Positions 33,851 through 44,939 of a stretch of 64,000 nt of DNA are shown in pieces. The notes below the pieces were generated by a model. It was not told the origin of the DNA and searched no databases. It saw only the letters and a list, made by a program, of their open reading frames with translations. A program made the translations under genes and the position numbers. Origin of the DNA: Mastigamoeba balamuthi (lineage: Eukaryota; Evosea; Mastigamoebida; Mastigamoebidae); the NCBI GenBank assembly GCA_902651635.1, contig CACRSC010000010.1, forward strand, positions 1,283,794-1,347,793. Direction: 5' to 3'. The number at the start of each line of letters is the position of its first letter. Position 1 is the stretch's first letter.

Positions 33851-35464
33851 CTTTTGAATTGGCCAAAGGCCAATTCAATCGACTTTGCAAAATGGCATTC
33901 ATACAGCTTTCGATATTCATTTCTTATGATTTCTTTTTTAATTGATCAGTTTAATTTTGGGAATTTAATTTTTGTATTTAAATTGAATAAGATTTTAATT
34001 TCGGTCGCATTTATTTATATATTTCTCAAAGAGTAATTTATTATTTCAATTTTTCTTATTACACTTTTAAAACTTTCTATTTTGTCTTTTTATCTTTATA
34101 GTTTACTTTATTATGTTATATAAATTTAAGCAATCGACCATGAACATTTATCAGAATCCGTGTTAATAGTATTGTTACTTTGACGTATGGATTTCCAATT
34201 GTAGTTCTATGTTTCTCATCAGTCTCTTTATTTTCCCAATCCTGTATTTTCGGCTTCAGTTCTGAAAAGACTTTTTCTGGCTGTTGTGCTTCATGAGACA
34301 TCTTATTTTGCTCATTAAGTGTAGTTTTCTTCTGTTCTGTTTTATACCTGCATTTCAATTGTAAAAATCAGGGCTCTGATTGAAGAAGCTAGACTGAGTG
34401 TCTAATAACTGGAGGAAAGAGTTCACACAGGCTGCTAAGTGTAAAGCTCTTTCCCTCTAACAGAAATTAGCTGTGGGCTCTCAGAAATCTGTTTGTTCTT
34501 CCATATATGTCCTTTGTTCCCAGCTGGTAGATAGACTATTTCGTCTGTTGCTTATGCAGGCAGATCACACAAGAAGAATTGATCCAGCATGCCATACAGC
34601 ACACTCATTGGTACTTCTTTTGTCTGATCATGGACTCCAGCCTCTGCTACTTCCACCCTCAATCCCTTATGACGCTAGAGTAACCCTCTTCACCCACCGC
34701 ACAGCCCATCCATGCATGACAGTTGCTCTTTTTGTTTTCTACCCTTTCCCCCAGGCCTCGCAGTCATCGACAGGACATGTGTGTGTTCCTCACCCATATC
34801 TGGTCCACTGAGGCACAGGTATCAGGCCACGAGGTGCTCACACTCTGCAGCCAGCTCGCACTGATGGCAGGGTTGAACAACTCCCTGAACCGCCTCACAG
34901 AGTGCATCACGTTCATCCTCAGCGCGCTCGTGCAAGTAGCTCAGATTTCATGGATGGGGGCTTTGATCTTTGCAGGAATCAGCTGCTCGAAACGTTCACC
35001 TCTGTGATACCCACAGAGGCTGCAGCTGTGACAGTGGAGTTCAGAGAGCTCTGACTGCCATTGGGACCTGCTTGCAGGGCCTTGTGCAGACGTCAAGGCA
35101 GCTGCTGGACTGAGCGGCTGTGAGGGCAATGTGCCCAGCCTCCGAGATCACCATGGACGTGTCTGTTCAAGCTATCAGCATGATTGCCATGCTGCTCAAC
35201 TCCGTCCTCAGCGTGATTCCTGCCTTCCAGCCGGTACTCTTCCTGCTGCTGCAGGTTCAGGTTGCTCCAACCGAGAACCTCGGTGATCCAGCGTTGCAAC
35301 CCTCTCTCATCCCTTGAGCTCAGTCAGACAGATTGAAACACAACAAAGTGGTTGGAAATGCGCCGGTCAACTACGAAGTTGGAGTCAGTCCAGCCCACGG
35401 CAAGTACCCGAAGAAGCCAAGCTTGGCCAGCTGGGTGACCAGGAGTCCGTGGTCCGTGCACGCC
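33846..35464 (+). repeat. Direct repeat, copy B (about 1.62 kb)
   Basis: Second copy of the 31948-33586 segment. The two are separated by about 260 bp that contain part of a GH5-like reading frame. Within copy B a minus-strand frame of about 80 residues (34358-34116, with KVFSELKPKIQDWENKETDE) is kept almost intact in copy A, but I do not recognise it. Either a true tandem duplication or a scaffolding artefact around repeats could explain the pair. Confidence 0.9.
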
Positions 35465-35523
35465 TTCCGTCGCACCACCTGTTGGCGCTATTGGCCAAGG
35501 TTTATCCACTCGCTCGCGCCGCT

Positions 35524-35990
35524 GCAATGTCAGATATGCGTGGATTCTGTGCCATGAGCTGCGGGAGGTGCAACCTCCAGTGCACTGACGTCGCCCCTAC
35601 CGGTACTACAACGTGCGCCCAGCAGGCATCATGGGGCAAGTGCCACGAGTCCTGTACGTCAGCCACCCCTTCTCCCTCTGTCGACGGCTCATCGATTGAG
35701 CAGACATGCAGTCGCACTGCGACCTCAGCTGTGGTAGGTGCACCAGCGCTACGTCCGAGAGCCACACGCCTGCCAGCAGCAGCGCCACTTCGCACAGTGA
35801 CAGCAAGTGCGCTGGCGTCCCCGCGTCAAGCAGGGTTGAATGACTGACATCAGTGCGGACCCAGCCAGCAGCAACATCCTTTTTCGCTCACGCGGACCTC
35901 CGACCCCCAGAGGATGACAACTGGGCTTCCAAGTTCGACGCGATTAAGAGAGAGCGCACTCGAGGCCTCGGGCTGCTCGTCTATCCGTCG
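35524..35990 (+). pseudogene. Cysteine-rich (ShKT-like) and hydrolase N-terminal fragment, broken
   Basis: The piece encodes two small six-Cys-type modules (for example GFCAMSCGRC and HCDLSCGRC) of the kind often attached to secreted hydrolases in protists. A segment with DLRPPEDDNWASKFDAIKRE follows, which looks like the start of a GH5-type domain. It runs into the assembly gap. The reading frame is interrupted, so I treat it as a broken gene fragment. It probably belongs with the GH5 fragment at 33489-33850. Confidence 0.45.
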
Positions 35991-35991
35991 C

Positions 35992-36729
35992 NNNNNNNNN
36001 NNNNNNNNNNNNNNNNNNNNNNNNNNNNNNNNNNNNNNNNNNNNNNNNNNNNNNNNNNNNNNNNNNNNNNNNNNNNNNNNNNNNNNNNNNNNNNNNNNNN
36101 NNNNNNNNNNNNNNNNNNNNNNNNNNNNNNNNNNNNNNNNNNNNNNNNNNNNNNNNNNNNNNNNNNNNNNNNNNNNNNNNNNNNNNNNNNNNNNNNNNNN
36201 NNNNNNNNNNNNNNNNNNNNNNNNNNNNNNNNNNNNNNNNNNNNNNNNNNNNNNNNNNNNNNNNNNNNNNNNNNNNNNNNNNNNNNNNNNNNNNNNNNNN
36301 NNNNNNNNNNNNNNNNNNNNNNNNNNNNNNNNNNNNNNNNNNNNNNNNNNNNNNNNNNNNNNNNNNNNNNNNNNNNNNNNNNNNNNNNNNNNNNNNNNNN
36401 NNNNNNNNNNNNNNNNNNNNNNNNNNNNNNNNNNNNNNNNNNNNNNNNNNNNNNNNNNNNNNNNNNNNNNNNNNNNNNNNNNNNNNNNNNNNNNNNNNNN
36501 NNNNNNNNNNNNNNNNNNNNNNNNNNNNNNNNNNNNNNNNNNNNNNNNNNNNNNNNNNNNNNNNNNNNNNNNNNNNNNNNNNNNNNNNNNNNNNNNNNNN
36601 NNNNNNNNNNNNNNNNNNNNNNNNNNNNNNNNNNNNNNNNNNNNNNNNNNNNNNNNNNNNNNNNNNNNNNNNNNNNNNNNNNNNNNNNNNNNNNNNNNNN
36701 NNNNNNNNNNNNNNNNNNNNNNNNNNNNN
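35992..36729. other. Assembly gap (738 N)
   Basis: A run of N joins two contigs. Nothing can be said about its content, and the apparent linkage of the two sides depends on scaffolding. The 5' end of the SAMD9-like gene or the rest of the hydrolase gene may lie in it. Confidence 0.99.
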
Positions 36730-37008
36730 GGGGGGACAAAGGAGTGAAGTAGCTCCCCAATAACAGATGCAATTCCTGGGAGAAGACGCCTGCTCCACTC
36801 GGGTACGATTCGTGGAGGGAACTACTGGTCAGTTCTACACACTTCTGTAGGAGTACTCATACATGGCGCCATCTATTGCAGTTTGCCTGACCTTGATGTT
36901 GATGTGATCAGCCACTCACAAGGATAACCAATTGGAAATAATCCGACGAGAGATTACGTGCGCGAGTAGATTTGCCTTTGACAATTGTTTTGCTCACAGC
37001 AACATCGG
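36730..37008. other. Upstream region of the SAMD9-like gene, possible first exon
   Basis: An ATG at 36767 begins a short frame (MQFLGEDACSTR) ending at a GTACGA donor. An acceptor TGCTCACAG ends at 36999. Joining them keeps the frame into the long exon, so a small upstream coding exon is possible. Otherwise this is promoter DNA. Confidence 0.35.
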
Positions 37009-40000
37009 ATGATGGAATGCACTATCCAGCTGGAAGAAGACGTCGCGCGGATCGGATGCACGAGCGCGATTCCTAAATGTGACCTCGCAAGTCTCTTTGG
37101 GGTCGCCGACGTTTCGCTACCGTTCCTGATAGACATGCGCACGGGCGACCTCGTTCTCCCGGTCAACGACACCTTCCAACTACACCCGGGTCGCCGCTAC
37201 ATCTTCCCGGCGCCCTCAGCAAAGGATGCAGATGCTTCCCTGGTCGCCGACGCCACCAGTGAATCCCGGGCGCGGCATGTGTTCGCCAAGCTCTTCGGCC
37301 GTCTGCAGCAGACGGTGGACTGGGACTTCATGGAGGACATCGAGCTCGAGTGCTCACCCACGGGGAAGATCGTCGGAAAAGAGCTCAGCAGGCTACTGTC
37401 GCACATCGCCGCTCTGTATAACTCGCCTGGGGCTGGCATCAAGGGCGTGACTTTCACCAGATCGCGGTTCCTCGTCCTCGGAGTCGGCCAGCACGATGGC
37501 TCGAACATCCTCAAGGAGCCCAAGCAGTTTCTGGAGGCAGCTCGGGACCCCAAGAGCATCACCGATGCGATGGAGTCGCACCTGTCATTCCTGCCACCCT
37601 ACAACATGCACGTCCTGGACCTCAGGGACGATTCCAGGATGCTCCACTACCAGTGCGACGGGGAGGGCGATGCCCGAGCTGTCCTCCTCGAAATCTCATG
37701 CGACAGCGGGAGGGGAGGCCCGCTGGTGCCCAAGGCCACGGAGGCTGTCAGCTGCTGGAAGGAAGGCGCCCTGTTCATACGGGAGTGCGGGTCGGCCGCT
37801 TCTGCGCCAAGAGACGTGTCCGAGAGCAAGACCGACGAGATGTACGGTGCTACGATGCGGTTCTTCGAGGCTGCCCGTTCTCCTGTGGCTCAAAGATCAG
37901 GCTATCTTCAGTTTTTGACACGCGATTTCGTCGAGTCGGCGTCGATTCCCGTTGCAATCAAAGCTATGAACGCCTTCAGGACCGACCAACTGGTTCTGGC
38001 TTTCCCCTGTGCCAACGGAACGGGAGTGCGAACAGTTCCAGCACATCTTCAACGAGAGCTGCTCTCCCTCTTCGACGTGCCAGTGTCTCGCTTAGAGAGC
38101 AGCGTTAACAGGGACGACGCGTTGCTGAACTTCCTCAAGGGGTTCGCGCCGACCTTCACCTGTGCCAACGACGCACTGTTCCCGCGCAAAGTACCATTCC
38201 CCCTCGTTGCCGGCAGTATTGTCAAACAGGCGTTTATCAGGCATGCACGGGACACACTCCGAGACAAGCTCTCAAGAATGCTGCAACCCAAGAGCGGCGC
38301 TCAAACGGAGCTGCCGCTCGTTATTGTGAAGCACATCCCCTGCACGGGTGGCACGACCGCAGCGCGTATTCTCATATGGGACCTCCGCGGCTCGTTCCCC
38401 TGCGTCGAGCTGAAAAGCTCGCTCCCGTTTGACGCGAAGGCCGCCGCCCTGAGCCTCGTCGCACTGCAGAACCTGTGCCGTCTGCCTCTGATGGTTTTTT
38501 GTGGGGACCGAGAGACCGCGGAGAGATTTCGAGATAGTGCTGCCACTCAGCTCAAGAGCCTGAACTTAACCCTCTCTGCACTGCTCCTGTGCACGACCTC
38601 AGCAACAGGAACAACAGGGACTGCGGGCGAGGGCGACTGTATTGACGTGCCTCACCATCTCGACGCCTGGGGGAGGAACTGCGCCATGTTGCTATACAGC
38701 CGGGTGCTGGAAAAAAGCCCTTCGGTCAGGAGGCTCCTTCTTTATGGATTTCATACGTTTGTCGGACAGTCCGAAGAGGTGCTGCAGTTTCTCGGATCGT
38801 TCGATATCAACGCGCAGCTCTCCACAATCGCGATCGATCTTCTCGCTGCCGTGTGCTTCGATGCGGCCTTCGGCGATAATTCCGGCGTGCCCATGTGTGT
38901 TGTGATGCATCTGCTCCTGGATGTCTCTGTCGTAAGTATCGAAGCTGTAGTCGAGCAGCATTTTCCCCCGTCCCTTTTCGAGCTTCTCGAGTTCCGCACG
39001 GGCAATCACGGCAATCGTGTCTTTGGAATTTCCCACAAGCAGGTGGCGATTCTGCTTCTCCAGAAGATTCCCCGGGCTTTCGTGCCGTTCGTGGCCGATC
39101 TGGCGAAATCTCTGGCCGGCTCTATCGCGTTTTCCCACATAGCCTTTTCCGGATGTGTGTCAGGCAACCGCTGGTGTCTCGTCAAATCGGACCGCGAACT
39201 CGCCGACTGGTTGTATTCACTATGCGGGAAGACCGAACCCCAATTGCTCTGTCTGAAAAACTCCGATCTTTCGAAGCCGATGTCGCCATATTCGGACATC
39301 GTCCCACCGCTCGGAGGAGGCGACCATCTCCTCTTCTATGCACCTCGCCTCTGGGCTTCCCTGGGGCGATTTGCATTGTCGAAGGAGTGCCAGATGTTCC
39401 TCAGTGAAGGCAGGACAACTAAGGAAGCGGCAGCCCTCAAACGAATGTTTGCAGAGGCAGGAAAGGCGTGGGCTACAGTTGCTGTGGAAGCAAAGGGAAC
39501 CTCCCCAGATATGCTGTGTTCTCTGGGCCAGGTTCTCCGTGGATGCGGAAGGCTGGAGATGGAACTGAGCAATCAAGCTGGGGCTACTGAACTGCTGCGC
39601 CAGTCGATCTCAGCATATTCCAGGTCTCGGGCTGGTTGTTGCCACCCATCTGTCGACGATTGTGCCTCGGCCCTCGCAGGCGAAGCGCTGTCTGTGGCGA
39701 ATCTTCTCGGCACCGAAGTTGCCAAGGACGCCAGAAAAGCCGCAGAGCTGTTTGGTGACCTGATCTGTCTGTGCAGTTATGCCGAAAGCAAGACAACCAG
39801 GATGGCAACAATCATGGTGTGCTCAAAAGCGAGGGTGATTGCAATGCGCAGGATCTCTCAGGTATGGAAGGTCTCGTCTGTTGGAGGGGTCCTAAACCTG
39901 TTCCCAACGCTGAGGCCGCTTGCTGTCGACATTGCTCTGTGCCTGTACCAATGCATGAGACCTGCCCAGCAGCCTGCGAGTGTGATGCACCTGGAGGTGG

Positions 40001-40635
40001 CCCCACTCACCAGAGCGTGCTGCTTCATGCTCGGCTCGGTCGGACTGTTTGAAAACTCGGGGGAGATTCAGCCGCAGATAGTCTATCTGCGTGCTGTCGA
40101 GGCTATCCTCGTGCTCTCAACGCGCAGAAAGACTGATGAACTCTTCAGCTGCAACTCCGTACCCACTGAGCTCACCTTCAATGCCCCCAACACGCCCTGT
40201 GCCTTCCTTCGCAAAGTGTGCATGCAGTGGATCTCCGTGCACGGTGAGTGCGACTACCCGAGGTTCATTCTCTCGTGCCTCGAGGCTGCACAAACGGGCA
40301 AGCTCACCTGCTCCGACAGTATGTGGCCGGGGTCGAACCGGAGTCCCCACATCTTTGCCCTGTCTCACTATTCTGAGGAGGAGATGCTCCTGTTTCCACT
40401 GCCCATAACTCCGGTGTTCGAGGGGATACGCAACCCGCTCGCCATGCTATTTTCGGGAACGCTGGTCAACACCGCTACAGGAGTGCGTGTCAGCTTCTCG
40501 TACAAAGGAGAGGCAAGCCAGCTCGAGATCGAGAATCTCAACCAGATTGATGCCAGTTGGCTGAAGTCCATCACATTCTATGTCAAACTGCAACCCCGAA
40601 GCTGTGTGGCTGTGATAGCTCCAGACGAGGAGTGA
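37009..40635 (+). CDS. SAMD9-like protein (AlbA-like, P-loop NTPase, helical repeats, C-terminal beta domain)
   Basis: One uninterrupted exon encodes 1208 residues from the first of two adjacent ATGs. Residues about 120-190 (KIVGKELSRLLSHIAALYNS, then SRFLVLGVG) resemble the AlbA/Schlafen-type domain of SAMD9. Near residue 445 comes VIVKHIPCTGGTTAARILIW, then DLRGSFPCVEL, then LCRLPLMVFCGD. In SAMD9/SAMD9L the P-loop region likewise has PGxGGTTLAxHxLWxLRxxFRCAVL followed by a hydrophobic Walker B strand. Hundreds of helical residues follow, as in the TPR part. The end (VRVSFSYKGEASQLEIENLN, then IDASWLKSITFYVKL) parallels the SAMD9 C-terminal Y-I-x-Y ... KVSFYLGF region. Animal SAMD9 proteins are antiviral, translation-inhibiting factors; bacterial relatives act in phage defence. 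No SAM domain is visible. The Walker A has Cys-Thr-Gly-Gly-Thr-Thr without the usual Lys, as in SAMD9. Codon use is less GC-biased than its neighbours. Confidence 0.72.
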   Translation: MMECTIQLEEDVARIGCTSAIPKCDLASLFGVADVSLPFLIDMRTGDLVLPVNDTFQLHPGRRYIFPAPSAKDADASLVADATSESRARHVFAKLFGRLQQTVDWDFMEDIELECSPTGKIVGKELSRLLSHIAALYNSPGAGIKGVTFTRSRFLVLGVGQHDGSNILKEPKQFLEAARDPKSITDAMESHLSFLPPYNMHVLDLRDDSRMLHYQCDGEGDARAVLLEISCDSGRGGPLVPKATEAVSCWKEGALFIRECGSAASAPRDVSESKTDEMYGATMRFFEAARSPVAQRSGYLQFLTRDFVESASIPVAIKAMNAFRTDQLVLAFPCANGTGVRTVPAHLQRELLSLFDVPVSRLESSVNRDDALLNFLKGFAPTFTCANDALFPRKVPFPLVAGSIVKQAFIRHARDTLRDKLSRMLQPKSGAQTELPLVIVKHIPCTGGTTAARILIWDLRGSFPCVELKSSLPFDAKAAALSLVALQNLCRLPLMVFCGDRETAERFRDSAATQLKSLNLTLSALLLCTTSATGTTGTAGEGDCIDVPHHLDAWGRNCAMLLYSRVLEKSPSVRRLLLYGFHTFVGQSEEVLQFLGSFDINAQLSTIAIDLLAAVCFDAAFGDNSGVPMCVVMHLLLDVSVVSIEAVVEQHFPPSLFELLEFRTGNHGNRVFGISHKQVAILLLQKIPRAFVPFVADLAKSLAGSIAFSHIAFSGCVSGNRWCLVKSDRELADWLYSLCGKTEPQLLCLKNSDLSKPMSPYSDIVPPLGGGDHLLFYAPRLWASLGRFALSKECQMFLSEGRTTKEAAALKRMFAEAGKAWATVAVEAKGTSPDMLCSLGQVLRGCGRLEMELSNQAGATELLRQSISAYSRSRAGCCHPSVDDCASALAGEALSVANLLGTEVAKDARKAAELFGDLICLCSYAESKTTRMATIMVCSKARVIAMRRISQVWKVSSVGGVLNLFPTLRPLAVDIALCLYQCMRPAQQPASVMHLEVAPLTRACCFMLGSVGLFENSGEIQPQIVYLRAVEAILVLSTRRKTDELFSCNSVPTELTFNAPNTPCAFLRKVCMQWISVHGECDYPRFILSCLEAAQTGKLTCSDSMWPGSNRSPHIFALSHYSEEEMLLFPLPITPVFEGIRNPLAMLFSGTLVNTATGVRVSFSYKGEASQLEIENLNQIDASWLKSITFYVKLQPRSCVAVIAPDEE

Positions 40636-40877
40636 AACGACCCTGGTGCAGGGTATTTCGGTCTTCTACGTTCTTCGAGTACAGCGCGAGCTGTACCAAA
40701 ATTTGAGATGGGAGAATTGACCCACAAATTCCCTGCAATTTGTTCGTTATCCTCGTTAATCTTCGCTGCCGTGCTCGAGGCACGCCTGTATGCCATAAGC
40801 ACAAGGAAGGAGTCGGAGTTGTTCGCTGCCTTGCCATTTGAGGCGAAAGAGAATAATGAATACTACTACTATTGTAT

Positions 40878-43800
40878 CTAATCGCGTGTCCTTGGTGGCA
40901 GGAGCTCCGGAACATCGCTGTCTGGGTGTTCGTCCATGGCAACGTCGCCAGCCGGGTGGTTGTTTTGGTTCTGGTTCTCCTGTCTCTGTCTTCTTATCCC
41001 CAGGACGAACGCGAAAGCCATGGTGACCACGAGTGCCACAGCGGCGATGCAGGCGATCGCAGCCCACACGCCAGTGATGTTGGGACCGAAGCCGGCCAGG
41101 TCCCCTTCAGTCGAGTCCCTCCGGGTGGCGCTGAACGCGGTGTAGAACGTGGAGCCCAGGTCGTCCGATGCCTGAATGGCCAACGTAACTGAATACGAGT
41201 TGCCGGGCACGAACACCATGCGGGCCAACAGCTTGTTGATGCCCGCGACAGTGCCCTTGGCGGTCCACTTGGCGCCCCCGGTATTCGTAGTCACATCGGA
41301 GCTCTTCTCCAGTGAGAACACAGCCTTGATCTCGTTCGTGGACGAGCTGATCTGAATAGTGGCGTTCTTGGCCGGAGTCGAGAGGACGATGGGGGCCAGC
41401 TTGTTCTCAGACCACGAGGAGCCGTCGAACCGCAGCGAGAGGGCGTTGGCCCCCACGTCCACGCGCAGCGAACTGTAGGCCACGATGGTGAAGTACTGCG
41501 CTGCGGAGATGCCCCTCGAGTTGGTGGCGGAGACAGAGATGTCGAACTGCGTCTTGAAAGGGTCTGTAGTGGGCACCCCGGAGAACGTGCCGGTTTGCTT
41601 GTCGAAGCTGAGCCACTTGAGCTCGCCTGTCTCCCACACGGCGTCGAGGGCGAGCTTCTCGCCGTCGGCCTGGGCAAAGGCACTCGGCGGCACGGTGAAG
41701 CTGTACTCCACCCCGGCAGTGGCGTTGCAGCAGCCCTGGGCGGCCGACAGTGAGCTGCTCACGTACGGCTCGTGCGAGCCGTACAGAACCCATACACGGC
41801 CAACACCGTCGTCGGCCAGAGCGCTGCCCACCAGAACATCGTCAACGCTGTCGCCGTTGAGGTCGCCGGCATCCGACACGGCAACAGACTCGGACAGCGT
41901 CGTGTTCTCCCTGTCGGCGATCCGGAAGCCGTCGGAACCGCCTTCCAGGTACCACCCGTCGAACACTGCGATGTTGGGCCACCTGCCCGTCCGCCCGAAC
42001 AGGCACTCAACCACCGCGCTGCCCTCTGGATCCGAGAGCGTCATCAGGCGGATCATGTCCGACAGGCCATCGCCGTTGATGTCTGCGTGGCCCGCTGCCT
42101 TGATGTGTCCAGACGGCAGGATGCTGGCCCGGATTTGGTAGGCAGACTCCCTGGCGCGCCACGGCCCACTGCGTCCCAACACCAGAAAGCGGCCCACAGC
42201 GAGGTCGCCGGTCTTGTCGCCGTCGACGTCTCCGGCGCTCGACAGAACGACTCGGCTCGTGCTGCTGCTGCCGAGGGCGAAGCCGTCGGTGCCGTTGAGC
42301 GCGCGCACACTGACCGTGGGGCTGTGTAGCGACGAGCTGCCGAACAGCACGTAGGCGTGGAACAGGTAGCCCCTGGAGTCCTTGTCGTTGACGCCCAGCG
42401 CGACGTCTGGCACCTTGTCTCCGTTGACGTCGCCGACGCCGAGTGCCACGTACGACACAGTGGCGTTGCACGCGGCGTCGAGGAGAGCGAAGCCGTTGGA
42501 GCCGTCCAGGGCAGAGACGGCCACGGCGCCGCTCTGCCAGCGCTTGCGCCCGTACACGACGTACGTGCGGCCGCTCTCGATCGGCGAATAGTCGCCACCT
42601 GGCGAGCGAGCTGATGTCACCAGTACGTCATCCAGCCCGTCGTTGTTGACGTCGCCCGCGGAGCTCACCGTGTGGCCGCAGCGCCCCACAGAGCCGTCGC
42701 CGACGGTGGCAAATCCGTTGGAGCCGTCTAGCTCATCGACGGAGATTCGTACACCGGCAAGCAGTCCTTTGCTGCCAAACACGACGAAAGCCTTGCCGGC
42801 ACCGCCAGCAGAGCCCGGCGCTCCAACTACAACGTCGGGCAGGCCGTCGCCGTTGACGTCACCGGCCGGCGACACCGACCACCCCAGCAGGCTCGAGTTG
42901 TCGCTGCTCGTCAGAACCGCCGAGCGCGCGTCGACGTGCGGGTCCGCCGAGGCCTCGTTGGGGCCAAAGGGGCCCAGGCGCAGGAACACGCTGGCGAGGC
43001 CCGGGGCCCCGACGGCGAAGTCGTTGTGGCCGTCGCCGTTGATGTCGCCGACGCCGCACACGGAGATCCCCACACGCGCCTCGACGCTCTCGCTGCGGAT
43101 GACGTAGGCCAGCCCGCGCTGCTCGAGCTCGCTCAGCCGCAGCACCTCGCCCGCGCCCGCGCTGTGGTTCCGGCCGCGTACTACGACGCTTTCGCCCGCG
43201 TCTGGGTCCGGTTCTGGAAAGCTGAACAGCAGGTCGTCGAGGCCATCGCCGTCGATGTCCCCGAGGGGCGCGACAGCCCTCGTGTAGGCTGCCGACCGAG
43301 CCCCGGAGCCGACGTAGACGACGGTCCTGTTGGCCAGTACGCCCCCGGGGCCGGCGGCAGCGGCCCGGGGCCACGCGGCGGCGCCCAGCACGACGGCGCA
43401 CTGGAAGAGGCGCAGCTCGAGGTCGAAGTAGTCGACCACCGCCAGGCACAGCGCCACGTCGCCGTAGCCGTCGCCGTTGACGTCGCCGGCGGCGCTGGCC
43501 GTCGGGTCGGTGCCGAAGCCGGCCGTGAGGTCCGCGGGGCTCACCTCGAGCGCCGCGGTGCGCAGGGCCGCGTGCGTGGCGTTGGCGGCGAGCGTGCGGG
43601 GCCACGCCGACCGCGCGGACGCGCTGCCAAAGACGACGAGGTACCGCATGGGCTCGTAGGCCGCCGGCCGGAACGCGACGACCACGTCCGACGCGTTGTC
43701 GGCGTCGATGTCGCCGGCGCCAGCGACCGAGAAGCCGACGCCGTCCTCGGCCCTCGCGCCCTCGATGGCGTAGACGCCGTCGACGGCGCCGCCCAGCAGG

Positions 43801-44619
43801 TCCAGCTCGCGGGCGAACGCGCGGCGCCCGAGCACGACGAACGCGGTGCCGGCGCGGGTGATGCCACGTGGCGACAGCTCAGCGTTGCCGAAGAGGGCGT
43901 CGCCTACGCCGTCGCGGTCGACGTCGCCGGCGCCGGCGAACGTCGTAGCACCCCTCACAACGGTTCCGTCGAACGTGGAGGGCCTCGAGAGGTCCGTGAC
44001 GTCGGGCCACCCCGCGCGTTGCCTCCCGAACACGATGACGACGGCTCCGTCGGCTCTCGACACGCCGAGGTCGTCGAGCCCGTCGCCGTTGACGTCCCCG
44101 ACGCCGCCGACGCGCTCGCCCGCGCCCACGAGCTGCCGCACAGTCTCCGACGGCTCCGTCGCGTTGCCAGGCCACGTCACGTTCCGCCGACGCCCGAAGA
44201 TCACCGAGACGGTCCCCCCCGCACGCCACCGCCACGTCATCGATTCGGTCGCCGTCGACGTCCCCCGCCCTGCCGACCGCGTCCGCGGCGCCTCTGCCGC
44301 TGCACCACTCCTCCGCGATGACGTGGCGTCGGGCGCGCATGAGCGACGCGCTGCGGGCGACGGGCCCGGGCAGGACAGTGACGGCGCGGCGGCCAGCGAA
44401 GACGACGTCGGGGACGCGGTCGCCGTCGACGTCGCCGGCGGGCGATGACGTGGCGGCGTCCGAGTGGGCCGAGGCGGCGGTGCGGGGGCCGAGCAGCGCA
44501 AAGCCTCCGGGGCCCCGCGCCGCGTCGGAGAGGGAGGGCGAGGGCCAGCGCGCGGCGTGCGGGAGGGCGCAGAGGAGGGCGACGAGGAGCGCGCACCGGA
44601 GGGCGCGGGGCGAGCGCAT
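40878..44619 (-). CDS. FG-GAP repeat surface receptor, type I membrane protein
   Basis: The start at 44619 gives a signal peptide (MRSPRALRCALLVALLCALP). About 14 FG-GAP/EF-like blades follow (GDVNGDGLDDLGV, GDINGDGHNDFAV, GDVNGDKVPDVAL and others), enough for two seven-bladed propellers like that of integrin alpha. Next is a cadherin-like/dystroglycan-type domain (WLSFDKQTGTFSGVPTTD), a second beta domain, one transmembrane helix (VWAAIACIAAVALVVTMAFA) and a short polar tail ending LLPPRTRD. The frame changes at the seven-base C run 44214-44220 on the plus strand. Upstream the protein reads DVAVACGG and downstream GTVSVIFGRR, which fit together if one base is removed, so a homopolymer sequencing error is likely. 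Calcium-dependent adhesion or recognition is inferred. It is a tandem paralogue of the next gene but lacks its PARP domain. Confidence 0.8.
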
Positions 44620-44939
44620 TTCTCAGCGCTGCGTGCGTATTATGTGCGGTGGGTTCGTTTGAATTGCTGCCTGCTTCTCAGCTGAGCTCCCGGGAGGATG
44701 CGGGGAAGAATACCGGAAAAAGAGCGGAAAACTGTCCGACACAGGAGCAGGAGGCTGCGGGGACCTCGGAGGAGTTGTGCAGGACCGCGGGACACCGCAA
44801 CGAGACCGCTGAGGCGTCATCGGCCGCCAGGGTCACGAGAACACCTCATTCGAGGGAAAACACAGCTAGAATTGCAGAGGCACGAAGAAAATGGCAAGTC
44901 ACACAATTGATAGGAGTCCCGCCGTTGCACTCCCTAGCC

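Noticed and set aside
35853-36798. Open frames spanning the run of N
   Set aside because: They exist only because the unknown bases contain no stop codon.
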